DNA of 64,000 nucleotides from an uncultured Sphingopyxis sp. (GTDB taxonomy: Bacteria; Pseudomonadota; Alphaproteobacteria; Sphingomonadales; Sphingomonadaceae): NCBI GenBank assembly GCA_936933955.1, contig CAKZIN010000035.1, positions 18,173 through 82,172 of the forward strand, written 5' to 3'. The position numbers and the translations under genes are program-made. Below, one piece after another: positions 53,337 to 62,757 of this stretch. The notes under the pieces are model-generated. The model was not told where the DNA came from. It did not search any database and worked only from the letters and a program-made list of their open reading frames with translations. Each line of letters begins with the position of its first letter. The first letter of the stretch is position 1.

Positions 53337-54710
53337 ATGCTGCGCAAGATCCTCATCGCCCTAGCCCTCGCCCTGGTGACGCTGGGGGTCATCGGTTACC
53401 TCGCGACCCGCCCCGACCCCTCGCGATTGGCACAGATCGAGCTGACGGGCCGCGTGCCGGTCATCTCCGGCGTGCGACCCGAGCGGGTTCCGACCGTCGG
53501 CATCCCCGAGATCGTCCGCTGGCAGGGCAATGCGCGCCCGACCCCGCTCGCCGGGTTCGCGGTGCAGCCCTTTGCCACCGGCCTCGCGCACCCCCGGCAG
53601 GCGCTGGTGCTGCCCAACGGGGACGTGCTGGTGGCGGAGAGCGACGCCCCGCGGCGAGCAGACGACGGCGGCGGGATCAAGGGGCTGATCGCCAAGCTGC
53701 TGATGAAGCGGGCAGGCTCCAATCAAGGCTCCGCCAATCGCATCACGCTGCTGCGCGATGCCAACGGCGACGGCGTGGCGGAGGTGAAGGGCACCTATAT
53801 CACCGGGCTCAATTCACCCTACGGCATGGTGCTGCAAGGTTCGACCTTGTTCGTCGCCGACACCGACAAGCTGATGGCCTTTCCCTACGACCCACAGGCG
53901 ACCACGCTCACCGGGCGGGGGCGGGTGGTGACGCAGCTTCCCGCGCGCGGCAGCAACCAGCACTGGACCAAGGCGATGGTGGAGGGGCCCGACGGCATGC
54001 TCTACGTTGGCGTAGGCTCGAACAGCAACATCGCCGATGACGGGATGGCGACCGAATATGGCCGCGCCATGGTCTATCGCATCGACCCGCGCACCGGCGC
54101 GCGCTCGGCGCTGGCGACGGGCCTGCGCAACCCCTCGGGACTCGCGGTGGAGCCGACCAGCCGGCAGATCTACGCGGTCGTCAACGAACGCGACATGCTC
54201 GGTTCGGACATGGTGCCCGACTATCTGACCGAAGTCCGGCAGGGCGATTTCTACGGATGGCCCTGGTATTATTGGGGCGGGTTCATCGACGATCGTATCC
54301 CCGAGCCCGACGCCGAAGACCGTTCGGGCTACGTGCGCCGTCCGATGTACGGCCTCGGCGTGCATGTCGCGCCGCTGGGAATCAGCTTCGCGCGCAGCGG
54401 CGGCGCCAACGCACTCGGCGCGCCCTTCGATCGCGGCGCGTTCATCGCTCTGCACGGATCGTGGAACCGCAATCCGACGACCGGCGGGAGCGTCATCTTC
54501 GTCGCCTTTGACGAGCTTGGCCGCCCGCGCGAGGCGCTGCCGATTCGGGTGCTGGGCGGATTCCTCGATGGAGAGGGCCGCACCCAGGGCCGCCCGGCGG
54601 ACGCCGACATCGCCAACGACGGCGCGCTGCTCGTCACCGACGACGTCGGCGGCGCGGTGTGGCGTGTGACTCGCGCGCGCGCGCGCGCAGGCGTCGCCGC
54701 GGCCCGCTGA
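53337..54710 (+). CDS. PQQ-dependent sugar dehydrogenase / sorbosone dehydrogenase family
   Basis: 457-residue beta-propeller protein (PF07995 type) with an N-terminal hydrophobic anchor (ILIALALALVTLGVIGYLA), so it faces the periplasm. Propeller blades show repeated features: FATGLAHPRQALVLPNGDVLVAE, GVAEVKGTYITGLNSPYGMVL, WTKAMVEGPDGMLYVGVGS and YVRRPMYGLGVHVAPLGISF. Family members oxidise sugars with PQQ; PQQ use and substrate are inferred. The gene stands alone, and a pair of palindromes lies after its stop. Confidence 0.86.
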   Translation: MLRKILIALALALVTLGVIGYLATRPDPSRLAQIELTGRVPVISGVRPERVPTVGIPEIVRWQGNARPTPLAGFAVQPFATGLAHPRQALVLPNGDVLVAESDAPRRADDGGGIKGLIAKLLMKRAGSNQGSANRITLLRDANGDGVAEVKGTYITGLNSPYGMVLQGSTLFVADTDKLMAFPYDPQATTLTGRGRVVTQLPARGSNQHWTKAMVEGPDGMLYVGVGSNSNIADDGMATEYGRAMVYRIDPRTGARSALATGLRNPSGLAVEPTSRQIYAVVNERDMLGSDMVPDYLTEVRQGDFYGWPWYYWGGFIDDRIPEPDAEDRSGYVRRPMYGLGVHVAPLGISFARSGGANALGAPFDRGAFIALHGSWNRNPTTGGSVIFVAFDELGRPREALPIRVLGGFLDGEGRTQGRPADADIANDGALLVTDDVGGAVWRVTRARARAGVAAAR

Positions 54711-54729
54711 TCATCGCCCGTTACTAAAA

Positions 54730-54760
54730 GCACAGTTACTGTGCCCCTGCGCAGGGGCAC
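54730..54760. terminator. Two overlapping palindromes between convergent genes
   Basis: GCACAGT-T-ACTGTGC at 54730-54744 runs into a perfect 20-base palindrome GTGCCCCTGCGCAGGGGCAC at 54741-54760. They share GTGC, so only one hairpin can form at a time in a transcript. The site lies between the convergent dehydrogenase and dnaN genes and may stop transcription from both. A related CCTGCGCAGG-centred hairpin is near 34711-34733, also between convergent genes. Confidence 0.55.
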
Positions 54761-54803
54761 GGCGCTACGACGCTCACCCCTACGAAGGAGTGCGCCCCCT
54801 CGC

Positions 54804-55919
54804 TCACACGCGCATTGGCATCAGCACGTAGAGCGCGTTCGAATCCTCGGTTTCGCGGATCAGCGTCGGGGCGCCGGGGTCGGCGAGATGGACTTCGACC
54901 GTGTCGCCGTCGATCTGGTCGATGATGTCCTTGAGGTAGCGGGCGTTGAAGCCGATCTCCATCGACGCGGCGCGGTAGTCGCCCTCGACCTCCTCCGCCG
55001 CGGTGCCGTTTTCGGGGCTGGTCACCGACAGCGTCACCTTGTCGGTGTCGAGCAGCATCTTGACCGCGCGGGTCTTGTCGCTGGCGATGGTGGCGACGCG
55101 ATCGACGCCCTGGCCGAACGAGACCGGGTCAACCCGCAGCAGCTTGTCGTTCGCGGTCGGGATGACGCGGGTATAGTCTGGGAAGGTGCCGTCGATCAGC
55201 TTGGAGGTCAGCACCACGCTGCCGAAGGTGAAGCGGATCTTGGAGGCGGAAAGCTCCACCTCGACCATGCCCTCGCCCCCTTCGCCGACCAGCTTGTGGA
55301 GTTCGGCGACGCATTTCCTCGGCACGATCACGTCGGGCATCGACTCCGCCCCGGCCGGACGCGGCAGCGTGTAGCGGGCGAGGCGGTGGCCGTCGGTCGC
55401 GGCCGCGCGCAGCACCCCGCTCCCCTCGTCAGAGGCGTGGAGGAAGATGCCGTTGAGGTAATAGCGCGTCTCTTCGGTGGAGATGGCGAAGCGGGTCTTG
55501 TCGATCAGCCGGACGATGTCCTTGGCGTCGAGTTCGAACCGCGTCGGCAGCTCGCCCTCCGCGATCACCGGGAAATCGTCGCGCGGCAGCGTCTTCAGCT
55601 TCGACTGATAGCGGCCCGCGCGGACGGTCATGATGCCGTCCTCCACCGCCAGCGACACCTGGCTGCCGTCGGGCAGCTTGCGCACGATATCGTAGAGGAG
55701 GTGCGCGCTGACCGTGGTCGCGCCCGGCGTTTCCACATTCGCGTCGATCGTCTCCACCACCTGCAGGTCGAGGTCGGTGGCCATGATGCGGATGACCGAT
55801 CCGCCCATCGCCTCGATCAGAATGTTCGAGAGAATCGGGATGGTGTTGCGCCGTTCCACCACCGACTGGACGTGGCCGAGGCACCGCAGCAGCACCGCCC
55901 GTTCGATCTTCGCTTTCAT
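54804..55919 (-). CDS. dnaN: DNA polymerase III subunit beta (sliding clamp)
   Basis: Ring-shaped processivity clamp of the replicase, 371 residues in three similar domains. Family features: the start MKAKIERAVLLRCLGHVQSVVERRNTIPILSN region, LLYDIVRKLPDGSQV, GIFLHASDEGSGVLRAAATDGHRLA in the middle domain, and the C-terminal ALYVLMPMRV. There is no dnaA beside it, so this is not the usual dnaA-dnaN origin neighbourhood. The HdaA-like gene about 12 kb away encodes a protein that would bind this clamp. Confidence 0.98.
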   Translation of the reverse strand: MKAKIERAVLLRCLGHVQSVVERRNTIPILSNILIEAMGGSVIRIMATDLDLQVVETIDANVETPGATTVSAHLLYDIVRKLPDGSQVSLAVEDGIMTVRAGRYQSKLKTLPRDDFPVIAEGELPTRFELDAKDIVRLIDKTRFAISTEETRYYLNGIFLHASDEGSGVLRAAATDGHRLARYTLPRPAGAESMPDVIVPRKCVAELHKLVGEGGEGMVEVELSASKIRFTFGSVVLTSKLIDGTFPDYTRVIPTANDKLLRVDPVSFGQGVDRVATIASDKTRAVKMLLDTDKVTLSVTSPENGTAAEEVEGDYRAASMEIGFNARYLKDIIDQIDGDTVEVHLADPGAPTLIRETEDSNALYVLMPMRV

Positions 55920-56035
55920 GTCTCGCCCTCAATTTCGGCCGGCTTGCTGGCGCTTGTTCAGGCGTCCGTTGGCCGATTCCCCCCGGTCTGGCAGAGCATC
56001 CTTAACGCAGCCTCCACGACTCGCAAGGCGGTGCG

Positions 56036-56680
56036 TTGGGGACGGTGAAGGGGACCGCTTTGCTCGACGGAACGACCTATATCGCGCGGCATGGGGAGAC
56101 GGTGTTCAACGCCGCGCGGCGCATTCAGGGCGCGACCGAACATACGCCGTTCACCCGCCGCGGCTTTGCGCAGATCGACGCGATGGGCCGCGATCTCGCC
56201 GCGCGAGTCCGCGCCGTTGGCGCGCCGTTGCGGTTGATCGCTTCCCCGACGCAGCGCACGCGACAGACCATCGCCATCATCGCCGAACATCTCGGCCGCG
56301 ACTATGCCGAGGTCGAGTATGACGCGCGGCTGCTCGAAATCGGCATGGGCGGCTGGGACGGCGAACGCTACGCCGACATCGTCGCGCGCGAGGGGCCGAT
56401 CTACAGCGAGCGCCACGCTGCCTTCGTGCGCGTCGCGCCGGGTGGGGAGAGCTATGCCGACGTGGGCGCGCGCCTCGCGCACTGGGTGGCGGAGGAGAAG
56501 GAGCGCGCCGGCGATCGGCTGGTGGTGACCCACGGCGTCACGGCGGCGGTGCTGCGCGCGCTGCTCACCGGTGAAGGGCGCGCGCATCCGGTCTGCGGCA
56601 CGGCCATCGCCGACGTCGTGCCGCAGGGGAGCTACGTCGCCATCCGCGATGGGCGTGAGACGGTGTATCTGGTGCCATGA
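56036..56680 (+). CDS. Histidine phosphatase family protein
   Basis: Phosphoglycerate-mutase-like phosphatase, 214 residues. The catalytic RHG is in TYIARHGETVFNAARR; the second arginine is in LIASPTQRTRQTIAII, the glutamate in YDARLLEIGMGGWDGE, and the second histidine in LVVTHGVTAAVLRALL. The substrate is unknown. The start is uncertain: TTG 56036, GTG 56045 and TTG 56060 are all in frame, the last with an AAGGGG Shine-Dalgarno at good spacing; there is no ATG. Followed by a secreted protein with a 4-base overlap. Confidence 0.88.
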   Translation: MGTVKGTALLDGTTYIARHGETVFNAARRIQGATEHTPFTRRGFAQIDAMGRDLAARVRAVGAPLRLIASPTQRTRQTIAIIAEHLGRDYAEVEYDARLLEIGMGGWDGERYADIVAREGPIYSERHAAFVRVAPGGESYADVGARLAHWVAEEKERAGDRLVVTHGVTAAVLRALLTGEGRAHPVCGTAIADVVPQGSYVAIRDGRETVYLVP

Positions 56681-57138
56681 CGCGCGCCCTTCTCCTCCTC
56701 GCACTGCTGCTAACCGCGGCGACCGGTGCGCAAGCGGCGGGGCGCGTGTCGCTCGGCGTGTTCGAGCGCTGGGGCGCCTTTCGCGAGGACGCACCCGCGC
56801 TCCGCTGCTGGGCGCTCACTCGGGGCGCACGTTCGTCGGGGGGCGTGCTGCGCGTCGGTTTCTGGCCGCGATCAGGCGGGCGCGCGCAGGTCAGCGTGAC
56901 GCCGCCGTCGGGGCGCGAGGCAAGGGAGGGCGTTCTGCGTGCAGGCGAGGTTCGAGTCGCGCTGCGCGGGAATGGCGCGACGCTGTGGACGCTCTCCCCC
57001 GCCGACGACGCGCGTGTGGTCGCAGCGATGCGCGGGGGCGCGGACGTCATCGTCAGCACCCGCAACTGGCAGTCGCGCTTTGCCGTCGCCGGCGCTGCGA
57101 CCGCAATCGACGCCGCCGCGATCGGCTGCTCGCGTTAG
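56677..57138 (+). CDS. Secreted protein, invasion-associated locus B-like
   Basis: 153 residues with a clear cleavable signal peptide (RALLLLALLLTAATGAQA). The mature part starts VSLGVFERWGAFREDAPALRCWAL, a pattern seen in IalB-like and other short periplasmic proteins of alphaproteobacteria. The single pair of cysteines (RCW and IGCS) could form a disulfide. Function unknown. The start overlaps the phosphatase stop as ATGA, and its stop TAG overlaps the stop of the convergent DUF4112 gene by 4 bases. Confidence 0.72.
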   Translation: MTRALLLLALLLTAATGAQAAGRVSLGVFERWGAFREDAPALRCWALTRGARSSGGVLRVGFWPRSGGRAQVSVTPPSGREAREGVLRAGEVRVALRGNGATLWTLSPADDARVVAAMRGGADVIVSTRNWQSRFAVAGAATAIDAAAIGCSR

Positions 57139-57593
57139 CGCAGCGCGGGGTCAGCCCGCGACGAACTCACGCCCTCGATCGTCGCACCCGCCGGGTGATG
57201 CCGGTCGAGGTGGCGCTTGATCGTGCGCAGGTTCTTGCTGTTCGAGCGGTAGGCAAAGTCGAACGCGTCGCCGACGAACGGGATCGCGCCGATCGCGGTA
57301 TCGATGCCGATCCGGCCCGCCATCCGCGCCAGCTGCCAACGCGACAGGCCGAGATTGCGCCCCTCCCACACCAGGTAGGCGCCCATGCACGCGGAGACGA
57401 CGTCGCCCATCACCGGCACCATACCCACGATCGAGTCGAGCCCGACGCCGAAGCGCGTTCCGGGAATGGTGATGGCCCGTTCGAGCAGCATCTCCAGCCA
57501 TTCGAGCCGCCGCCGGATCGCGGCAGGGTCGCGGCGGTTCATGCCCATCTGCTCGGCAAGGCGGTCGAAGGTGGCGGGGTCGATCGTGGGCAT
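57135..57593 (-). CDS. DUF4112 domain-containing protein
   Basis: 152 residues, PF13430 family of unknown function. The domain is recognised by LLERAITIPGTRFGVGLDSIVGMVPVMGD and the closely similar second half IGIDTAIGAIPFVGDAFDFAYRSN, two amphipathic to hydrophobic segments with repeated GDxxxG-like turns; probably membrane-associated. ATG 57593 is preferred since homologs begin close to the domain; an ATG at 57641 would overlap the next gene. Its end shares bases with the convergent secreted protein gene. Confidence 0.85.
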   Translation of the reverse strand: MPTIDPATFDRLAEQMGMNRRDPAAIRRRLEWLEMLLERAITIPGTRFGVGLDSIVGMVPVMGDVVSACMGAYLVWEGRNLGLSRWQLARMAGRIGIDTAIGAIPFVGDAFDFAYRSNSKNLRTIKRHLDRHHPAGATIEGVSSSRADPALR

Positions 57594-57627
57594 CGTGGTC
57601 GTCAGCTCCCGCTCAAAGGTCGCGCCA

Positions 57628-59130
57628 TCAGGTGGGAGCACGGAGGAAATGCGTCAAGCTGTGGCGCCCGCGCGGGTTCGCGACCAGCGGGGCGCGGCGG
57701 TTGGACAGCGCCCAGCGCCACGGCGTCGCCAGCGGAATGAAGCGCGCATCGTCGAGCAGCGCGCGCTCCGCCTCGGTGATCGCGGCGGCGCGAGCCTCGG
57801 CGCTGTCCGCGCTGTCGACGCGCATCATCGCGTCGCGCCAGGCCTGATCGCACACCGGCCCGCGCCCGCAACCCAGCCGCCGAAGAGCCCAGGCGGGATC
57901 GTCGCTGGGCGCGAGATCGTCGATCAGGCGCAGGTCCGCCGCGGCGCTGTTGAGCGGAACGCGCTCCAACGTGACGCCGATCGCGGCCCAGTCCGCGCGC
58001 AGCCGAGCGAACAGCAGCCGCTCCCCCGCGCTTTGTCCCAGCGCGATGGTCAGCGTCTGCGCCCGCGCGCTGTCGTCGACAGCAGCGCGCGCCCGCTCGC
58101 GTCGCGCCGCGGGTTCGAGCGCGATCCACTCCGGTCGGCCGGGATCGATCGCACCCGGCTGGGGCGACCGCAACAGCGCGAGCCCCTCCCACCCCGGCGC
58201 GGCGAACCCCGCCACCAGCCGTGGGCGGTCGACGGCCATCGCCAGCGCCTGTCGCCCCTCGCGCGAGGCGAGCGCACCACGCTCGGACGTGACCGCGATC
58301 CCGAACAGCCCCGGCGCGCGGTCGATCACCACGCTGTCGTCCCCCACTCGCGCGGCGGGAACCAGCGGCCAACTGTCGAACTTTCCGCCCAGCGCCGCGT
58401 CGAGATCTCCCGAGACGAACCGCGCCACCGCCGCGCGCGGGCGAGCGGCGCGCAGGATCGCGACCGGCGCGGCAGCCGCAACCGCCGCTTCCTCGCCCGC
58501 CGCGGCCGGCTGACGAAGCTCGAACCCGCCGCGCACCGCGCGAGCGTCGAGCGGGCCCCAGCCGCGCCCGTTGCGCAGGATCGCGACGTCCCCTTGCGCC
58601 AACAGGTCGAGCGTGTCGGAGCGCGGCCGTTTTAGCCGCACCTCGACCACGCTGTCGGTCAATGCTCGCACGCTTTCGACGTCGGCGAACTCGCCGCGCA
58701 TCGCCGCCCGGGCCCGAGCCGAGCGCAGCCGCTGGTCGAGCGCCCTCGCCACGTCCTGCGCCACGACCTTGCGCCCGTCGCTCCAGCGCGCGCGGCGCAG
58801 GCGGAAGATATAGCTGCGACCATCGTCGATCACGGTCCAGCGATCGGCCAGCCCCGGCTCCACCTGCCCGTCGTCGCCAAACCGGACGAGCGGCCCCGCC
58901 ACGGCATCGAGCAGCACGCGGTCGGCGGTGGTCAGCGTGTTTGCCGCAGCGGCGAGCGACGGCTGCATCGGCGCCATCGCCGCCACCTCGAGTGGTCCGT
59001 TACCGCTCCTGCCGCACGCCGCCAGCACCGCCGAGAGGCCAGTCAGCGCCGCAATCGTCATCGCGTGGGCGATGCGACGGCGGTCGACCGCGACCGCTCG
59101 CAGGGGATGAAGGATGCTCAGGCCACGCAC
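57628..59130 (-). CDS. ABC transporter substrate-binding lipoprotein (SBP family 5)
   Basis: Periplasmic peptide or oligosaccharide binding protein of PF00496 type, 500 residues. The lipobox is LSAVLAAC; then VLLDAVAGPLVRFGDDGQVEPGLADRW, the family start, and DGRSYIFRLRRARWSDGRKV. No permease or ATPase is next to it, so it is an orphan SBP and its ligand is unknown. Start: GTG 59130 gives an arginine-containing n-region and is used here; ATG 59061 gives a short signal without basic residues. Confidence 0.85.
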   Translation of the reverse strand: MRGLSILHPLRAVAVDRRRIAHAMTIAALTGLSAVLAACGRSGNGPLEVAAMAPMQPSLAAAANTLTTADRVLLDAVAGPLVRFGDDGQVEPGLADRWTVIDDGRSYIFRLRRARWSDGRKVVAQDVARALDQRLRSARARAAMRGEFADVESVRALTDSVVEVRLKRPRSDTLDLLAQGDVAILRNGRGWGPLDARAVRGGFELRQPAAAGEEAAVAAAAPVAILRAARPRAAVARFVSGDLDAALGGKFDSWPLVPAARVGDDSVVIDRAPGLFGIAVTSERGALASREGRQALAMAVDRPRLVAGFAAPGWEGLALLRSPQPGAIDPGRPEWIALEPAARRERARAAVDDSARAQTLTIALGQSAGERLLFARLRADWAAIGVTLERVPLNSAAADLRLIDDLAPSDDPAWALRRLGCGRGPVCDQAWRDAMMRVDSADSAEARAAAITEAERALLDDARFIPLATPWRWALSNRRAPLVANPRGRHSLTHFLRAPT

Positions 59131-59174
59131 CGCGGCCTTATGGCGCGGCCGCTGCCAATATGGAACGGGCTCGC

Positions 59175-59260
59175 TGGTGCGGGCGGCGGGACTCGAACCC
59201 GCACTTCCAGGGGAAAACGGATTTTAAGTCCGCTGCGTCTACCGGTTCCGCCACGCCCGC
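59175..59260 (-). tRNA. tRNA-Leu (anticodon TAA)
   Basis: An 86-base class II tRNA with encoded CCA. Acceptor GCGGGCG pairs fully with CGCCCGC; the anticodon stem CGGA/TCCG holds loop with anticodon TAA (reads TTA and TTG), and a long variable arm (TTTCCCCTGGAA region) marks a leucine type. The T arm has GGGTTCGAGTCCC. TTA is rare in this GC-rich sequence, so it is a minor-codon tRNA. Confidence 0.95.
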
Positions 59261-59336
59261 GCCGCGCCCGAATGTGGGAGCGCGTGGCTGAATGCAAGGC
59301 TCTGCGTCGCGAAGCCGCTGCTCCGCGCCACGAGCC

Positions 59337-59621
59337 TCAGCGTGTGCGGTTGATCTGTTCGTGCAGCCCTTTGCCGAGCTTGAAGTGGACGACCGCCTTT
59401 GCCGGCGCGTCGACCACGTCGCCGGTGCGCGGGTTGCGCCCCTGTCGCGCCTCACGATGGCGCACCGAAAAGGCGCCGAATCCGCGCAGTTCTACCCGTC
59501 CGCCCGACTCGAGCTCCGCGATGATGGCTTCGAACACCGTGTCGATCACCGCTTCGACGTCGCGGGGCCGCAAATCGGTATGCCGAGCGGCGAGGGCGTG
59601 AACCAGTTCCGATCGCACCAT
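59337..59621 (-). CDS. ihfB: Integration host factor subunit beta
   Basis: DNA-bending nucleoid protein of the HU/IHF family, 94 residues. Start MVRSELVHALAARHTDL and the AVIDTVFEAIIAELESGGRVELRGFGAFSVR core fit IhfB; the beta-arm has RQGRNPRTGDVVDAPAK, with the intercalating proline in RNPRTG. Downstream of rpsA, which is the usual place for ihfB. The alpha subunit is not in the window. The spacer before it contains the rpsA terminator, so it must have its own promoter; none could be assigned. Confidence 0.95.
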   Translation of the reverse strand: MVRSELVHALAARHTDLRPRDVEAVIDTVFEAIIAELESGGRVELRGFGAFSVRHREARQGRNPRTGDVVDAPAKAVVHFKLGKGLHEQINRTR

Positions 59622-59763
59622 TTCTATCGTCTTCCCGACTTCAATCTCACGTCAGCCCCTGGTCCGCGGGCGATGCTCGATATTCGCGTTGCAGCGAGCC
59701 TGACTTGGCTCGGACTTTGCTTAGTAGTTCCCCATGAACGCCCGCTTGCCGCCATTTGCAACC

Positions 59764-59800
59764 CAAAAAGAGGGGGGCGCCGGATCGCTCCGACGCCCCC
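59764..59800 (-). terminator. Intrinsic terminator of rpsA
   Basis: On the minus strand: GGGGGCGTCGGA, loop GCGA, TCCGGCGCCCCC, then CTCTTTTT. The stem has about 12 pairs with one G-T pair or mismatch, and the U-run is of good length. It lies 26-62 bases after the rpsA stop and before ihfB, so rpsA mRNA mostly ends here. The loop and closing GGA/TCC are identical to those of the dnaK-dnaJ hairpin. Confidence 0.88.
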
Positions 59801-59825
59801 TTCGACTAACCGATTGATACTAGGA

Positions 59826-61541
<1,716 letters not shown>

Positions 61542-61861
61542 GCGGTCTTCCTTCATCATGTTTCCGGCCAGGCGGTTGGGTCCGCCGGTCTTTCCTCCGC
61601 GCGCCGGACCATCCGTGCGCGGGCCAAAAGGGCCGATCTGTCGTCGCCGCCGAACGCGCACGACAACACCCCGCCCGAGTCGGGGACTCGTCGGGGCAGT
61701 GCGCGGCTAGAGGAGTCAATTAGAAGAAGCAAGGTTTCGCGTGAAAAGAGGCCCGCGATCTTGCCTACTGAACCCCTCAACGGCGATAGATCTAAGTCAC
61801 TGATTTATCGGGACACTAGAGGTCGATTTGGTGTGAACTTAGCGTGAACTTTCAAATGAAA
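61542..61861. other. Long AT-richer leader region between cmk and rpsA
   Basis: A 320-base gap without a gene that must hold the rpsA promoter and leader. The part near rpsA (61542-61700) is GC-rich, the part near cmk (about 61700-61861) is clearly AT-richer. It contains two copies of GTGAACTT, at 61833-61840 and 61844-61851, spaced 11 bases, and a small palindrome TTTCA-AA-TGAAA at 61850-61861 directly against the cmk stop. No exact -35/-10 pair could be picked. S1 genes are often autoregulated, so a leader structure is possible. Confidence 0.55.
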
Positions 61862-62491
61862 CTATCTTGCGCGCACTCGCTCGACCGCCTCGATCGCCGC
61901 TGCGATCGCCGCCGCGGCATCCATCTCTGAGGTGTCGAGCGTCACTGCATCGCTCGATGCGGTCAGCGGTGCCGTCGCCCTCCCCGCATCGCGCGCGTCG
62001 CGGGCGGTGAGGTCGGCCTCCATCGCGGCGAGCGTAGGAGCGTGCTCCCCCAAGCGCGCCTGCATCTCGCGCCAGCGACGCAGCGCGCGGGCCGGGACGC
62101 TGGCGGTGACGAACAGCTTCACCTCGGCATCGGGGGCGATGACGGTGCCGATGTCGCGCCCGTCGAGCACCGCACCGCCTGGTTGCGTCGCGAAGTCGCG
62201 CTGCCGCTCGAACAGCGCCGCGCGCACCGCCGCATGCACCGACACGCGGCTGGCGAGCGCGCCGGTCGCCTCGTCGCGCAAGGCGGGCTCGGCGAGCAGC
62301 GCATCGGCGAAGTCGCATCCGTGCAGCGCGTCGGCGGCATCGTCAGGATCGCCCCCCGCCGCCGCCACGCTCCACCCAACCGCGCGGTAGAGCAGACCGG
62401 TATCGAGGTGCGGCAGCCCGTAATGCCGTGCGAGCGCCGCCGCGATAGTGCCCTTGCCACTCGCGGTCGGGCCGTCGACGGCGATGATCAT
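61862..62491 (-). CDS. cmk: Cytidylate kinase
   Basis: Phosphorylates CMP and dCMP to the diphosphates, 209 residues. P-loop VDGPTASGKGTIAAALA, the NMP-binding part LPHLDTGLLYRAVGW, and the conserved GAVLDGRDIGTVIAPDAEVKLFVTAS. Start ATG 62491 overlaps the upstream small membrane protein stop as ATGA. The gene order aroA - small membrane protein - cmk - rpsA is a common one. Confidence 0.96.
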   Translation of the reverse strand: MIIAVDGPTASGKGTIAAALARHYGLPHLDTGLLYRAVGWSVAAAGGDPDDAADALHGCDFADALLAEPALRDEATGALASRVSVHAAVRAALFERQRDFATQPGGAVLDGRDIGTVIAPDAEVKLFVTASVPARALRRWREMQARLGEHAPTLAAMEADLTARDARDAGRATAPLTASSDAVTLDTSEMDAAAAIAAAIEAVERVRAR

Positions 62492-62757
62492 CGCGCGTCT
62501 CCGTCCCGCCGCGGCGGCCCCGCCCTGAGCGCGGCAATCAGGCCGACGAGCGCGATCCCGCCCCACACGATCTCGAGGATGAAGGCGGCGAGGTTGAACT
62601 TGTGCCACAGCGACCAGAGGAGGAGCAGCGCGCCGATGAAGTTCAGTCCGTTGAACCAGCGCTTGTCGAGCACCGCCGCGCGATTGGCATAGAGAAAGGC
62701 GATGACGAACAGCGTGCTGCCCGCGAGCCCCACCGCGTCGTAGATGTCGATGGTCAT
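62488..62757 (-). CDS. Small membrane protein (CBU_0592-like)
   Basis: 89 residues with about three hydrophobic segments: DAVGLAGSTLFVIAFLYANR, GLNFIGALLLLWSLW and AFILEIVWGGIALVGLIAAL, ending in a basic, hydrophilic tail. It resembles the CBU_0592 family of small inner-membrane proteins, of unknown function. It overlaps aroA upstream and cmk downstream by 4 bases each, so it is fully embedded in that operon. Confidence 0.8.
   Translation of the reverse strand: MTIDIYDAVGLAGSTLFVIAFLYANRAAVLDKRWFNGLNFIGALLLLWSLWHKFNLAAFILEIVWGGIALVGLIAALRAGPPRRDGDAR

Noticed and set aside
54804..56035. A replication origin at dnaN
   Set aside because: No dnaA, recF or gyrB is adjacent and no cluster of DnaA boxes was seen.
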